Assembly (NCBI GenBank): GCA_047635055.1
Contig: JBLIIJ010000007.1
Coordinates: 1-64,000 of the forward strand
Length of the DNA: 64,000 nt
From: JAVJRN01 sp047635055
Lineage (GTDB): Bacteria; Bacteroidota; Bacteroidia; Cytophagales; Cyclobacteriaceae
Direction of reading: 5' to 3'
How positions within the stretch are numbered: the first letter of the stretch is position 1; every line of letters starts with the position of its first letter. The translations under genes were made by a program, and so were the position numbers. Positions 62,164 to 64,000 of the stretch are shown piece after piece. The notes below the pieces were generated by a model, which saw only the letters and a program-made list of their open reading frames with translations, made no database searches and had not been told where the DNA came from.

Positions 62164-62751
62164 ATGGAATACATAATACTTGCGCTACTTTGGCTCGCAT
62201 ATTTTTTTCTTCACAGTTTACTTTCTTCTGCAAAGTGGAAAGGTTTCGTTGAGTCTGTGGGTATTTCCAATCAATTATATCGATTCGTCTATTCTGTCTT
62301 AAGTTTTGTTCTCTTCATATTGATTTTTTTATATTCAGGGAGCACTGAAAACAACAATCTATGGGACGTCAAAATCAAAATGAGTAAATATTTTGGTCTT
62401 ATGATCACGACAATTGGACTTATGATCATCATGCGATCGTTCAAATCAATGTCTATGATGTGCTTTCTAGGTATTAAGAAACAACTTCAGGAAAAATTGG
62501 TCATCACTGGGATTCATGAATATGTAAGGCACCCAATTTATTCTGGTATTTTACTAATGATGATTGGCTTTGTGTTATACTCCAACAGCATTCAATCGCT
62601 AATAATATTAATGACTACCACACTGTATTTACCTTTTGGCATCAGATGGGAAGAACAAAAATTAGTGAAGGAATATGGTGAGCAGTATGAAAACTATAAA
62701 TCAGACACTCCTGCCATTATTCCGAAGGTTCCGAGTCACTTTTTCCTTTAG
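62164..62751 (+). CDS. Methyltransferase-like integral membrane protein (ICMT/NnrU-like)
   Basis: A 195-residue protein with about five helices. The N-terminus LLWLAYFFLHSLLSS resembles NnrU-like proteins. The C-terminal block VRHPIYSGILLMMIG, with W-E-E-x-x-L-x-x-E-Y-G-x-x-Y-x-x-Y, is the SAM-binding signature of isoprenylcysteine/phospholipid methyltransferase-like proteins. Substrate unknown. Divergent from the dehydrogenase by 37 bp; its 3' end overlaps the convergent small gene by 35 bp. Confidence 0.8.
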   Translation: MEYIILALLWLAYFFLHSLLSSAKWKGFVESVGISNQLYRFVYSVLSFVLFILIFLYSGSTENNNLWDVKIKMSKYFGLMITTIGLMIIMRSFKSMSMMCFLGIKKQLQEKLVITGIHEYVRHPIYSGILLMMIGFVLYSNSIQSLIILMTTTLYLPFGIRWEEQKLVKEYGEQYENYKSDTPAIIPKVPSHFFL

Positions 62752-62926
62752 GTCGATCTGATTTGTCACGATCTTTTAACTTCTTATCGTTAACATTTTT
62801 ATTGAGAAATGAATTAATATCATCAATAGAGATGTTTGATTTAATTTCACCGAAGGAATCCACTTTTAGGTTGAAACCTTCTAACTCTTTATTGACTTTG
62901 GGTTTTTCGTTATCTGATTTGCTCAT
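62717..62926 (-). CDS. Small charged protein upstream of the methyltransferase end
   Basis: A 69-residue hydrophilic protein rich in Lys, Asp and Ser. The core KELEGFNLKVDSFGEIKSNISIDDINSFLN looks folded and the tail (KKLKDRDKSDRPKGKSDSEPSE) disordered. It starts 14 bp after the gltX stop on the same strand, so it is probably cotranscribed. No family recognised. Coding status is supported by composition, operon spacing and a clean start. Confidence 0.65.
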   Translation of the reverse strand: MSKSDNEKPKVNKELEGFNLKVDSFGEIKSNISIDDINSFLNKNVNDKKLKDRDKSDRPKGKSDSEPSE

Positions 62927-62940
62927 ATTAATTTCTTATA

Positions 62941-64000
62941 TCAAGTAGTTAACAAGTTAATTGAGTTTTTGATTCGCGCTATTGTTTTTTGTGAGCCAAG
63001 AATCTGAAGTATTTCCATAAGATCAGGGCCAGAGCCATCACCAGTCACACATAGCCTAAGTATTTGCATATACTTTCCAGGATTGATATTTTCTTTATTT
63101 AGGCTCTCAGAATATAGATTTCTTACCTCGTCGGAAGTCTCGAAACTTTCTTTTTCTATGGCAGCTATGAAAATAGACATAGCTACTTTCGCGTCATCGT
63201 TCCATTTTTTTCTACTTACTTTTTCATCAAAAGTATCAGGATCATCAAAAAGATAACGGCTATTACGCGCAAATTCCTCTGGAAAAGTGACGCGTTCTTT
63301 TAAAAGTCTTACAATTTTTAAGGCTATACTTTCATCAAAACTAGTTTGATGAAGATTTTTAAGGTCTTCTAATACAATTGCAGCTAATAAATCCTCGGGA
63401 TAATCTTTGATGTACTGCTGGTTGAACCATTTGGCTTTGTCTATATCAAACTTTGTCCCGGCTTTATTGATTCTTTCGAGCGTAAATACTTCTTCTAGTT
63501 CTTCTAGTGAAAACATTTCTTTGTTAGACCCTGGATTCCACCCAAGCAGGACTAGGAAATTGGTAAGTGCCTCTGGTAAATAGCCCTCCTCCTTGAATCC
63601 TTTGATCAGTCCTTCTTCATTAGTCCAATTAAGCGGGAAAATTGGGAAACCCGCCTTGTCAGCAGCTCGTTTGCTTAGTTTTCCGTTACCATCAGGCTTA
63701 AGTATAAGTGGTAGGTGTGCGAATTGAGGCATTTGCTCTTCCCATCCAAAAAATTGATAGAGAAGCACATGCAATGGGGTAGAAGGGAGCCATTCTTCAC
63801 CTCTTATTACATGACTTATTTTCATTAAATAGTCATCAACCACGTTGGCAAGATGATAAGTAGGCATGCCGTCAGATTTCATCAATACTTTATCGTCTAG
63901 CACAGAGCCATGTACTTTTATCCAATCTCTAACAGCGTCCTTAAACCGGATTTCTGCCTTAGGAGGTATTTTTGCTCTAACAACATAAGGTGTTTTTTTA
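62941..64000 (-). CDS. gltX: Glutamyl-tRNA synthetase, C-terminal part (5' end beyond window)
   Basis: The frame runs from the right edge of the window to the stop at 62941, about 352 residues of the usual 500. Visible are RAKIPPKAEIRFKD, then LDDKVLMKSDGMPTYHLANVVDD, RGEEWLPSTPLHVLLY and the KMSKS-equivalent KLSKR in GNGKLSKRAADK. The C-terminal anticodon-binding helical domain follows to the end. The HIGH motif lies outside the window. The GTG at 63903 is internal and not a start. Confidence 0.95.
   Translation of the reverse strand, partial: KKTPYVVRAKIPPKAEIRFKDAVRDWIKVHGSVLDDKVLMKSDGMPTYHLANVVDDYLMKISHVIRGEEWLPSTPLHVLLYQFFGWEEQMPQFAHLPLILKPDGNGKLSKRAADKAGFPIFPLNWTNEEGLIKGFKEEGYLPEALTNFLVLLGWNPGSNKEMFSLEELEEVFTLERINKAGTKFDIDKAKWFNQQYIKDYPEDLLAAIVLEDLKNLHQTSFDESIALKIVRLLKERVTFPEEFARNSRYLFDDPDTFDEKVSRKKWNDDAKVAMSIFIAAIEKESFETSDEVRNLYSESLNKENINPGKYMQILRLCVTGDGSGPDLMEILQILGSQKTIARIKNSINLLTT

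Noticed and set aside
62001..62252. 83-codon plus-strand frame across the dehydrogenase start
   Set aside because: Overlaps two supported genes and has no family resemblance.

Overview
The window comes from a Bacteroidota chromosome, most likely a marine, carotenoid-pigmented member of the class Cytophagia. Evidence: AT-rich DNA; promoters of the Bacteroidota type (TTTG, about 19-20 bp, TAnnTTTG; exact match ahead of sucD); Rho with a long charged insert; DUF2795, DUF4286, DUF4249 and DUF2911 families; TonB-receptor remnants; and a crt locus with a CarH-like MerR regulator. The genus cannot be read from the sequence. No tRNA, rRNA or CRISPR array was seen.

Layout. 1-4140 is an accessory island: the 3' end of an RHS gene with a small membrane protein behind it, a patch of GC-rich palindromic repeats, the last codons of a tyrosine recombinase, a RelE/ParE-type toxin-antitoxin pair, about 1 kb of debris, and a RES/Xre toxin-antitoxin pair. 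4192-12732 is ordinary chromosome: sucD, an alpha/beta hydrolase, a three-gene operon (ribulose-phosphate-epimerase-like protein fused to CBS domains, DAHP synthase, KdsC-like phosphatase), threonine aldolase, an EamA permease and rarA. 12733-15726 is gene-poor and holds a decayed two-component system. 15727-19123 has an AGCS amino-acid symporter and a secreted M28 peptidase. 19124-21614 holds the remains of a TonB-receptor/DUF4249 operon. 21615-46230 is dense housekeeping: rny, zapA, a ZapB-like coiled coil, pheT, radC, rpsT, the rplM-rpsI-rpsB-tsf operon, a PhoB/PhoR-type pair, recA, queA-ispD, ettA. 46464-46925 is another decayed secreted-protein gene. 46993-54653 is the isoprenoid/carotenoid region: crtZ-ispH, a broken IS1595-type transposase, crtY-crtB-crtI-ECF sigma, carH-like regulator and cruF-like hydratase. 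54700-64000 contains DUF4286, a GNAT protein, serS, rho, a DUF2911 pseudogene, rmlD, an AlaDH-like dehydrogenase, a small methyltransferase-like membrane protein and the 3' part of gltX.

How genes work together. IspD and IspH (MEP pathway) feed CrtB/CrtI/CrtY/CrtZ/CruF. That set predicts a monocyclic, hydroxylated and hydrated carotenoid (saproxanthin/myxol type), probably controlled by light through the B12-type MerR regulator and the ECF sigma factor. The operon at 6058-8538 copies the architecture of Kdo synthesis (CBS-tagged pentose-phosphate enzyme, PEP aldolase, 3-deoxy-sugar-acid phosphatase) with each step replaced by a relative; it is the best candidate here for an undescribed pathway. 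At least six loci are decayed, so this segment has lost accessory functions while the housekeeping genes between them remain intact.
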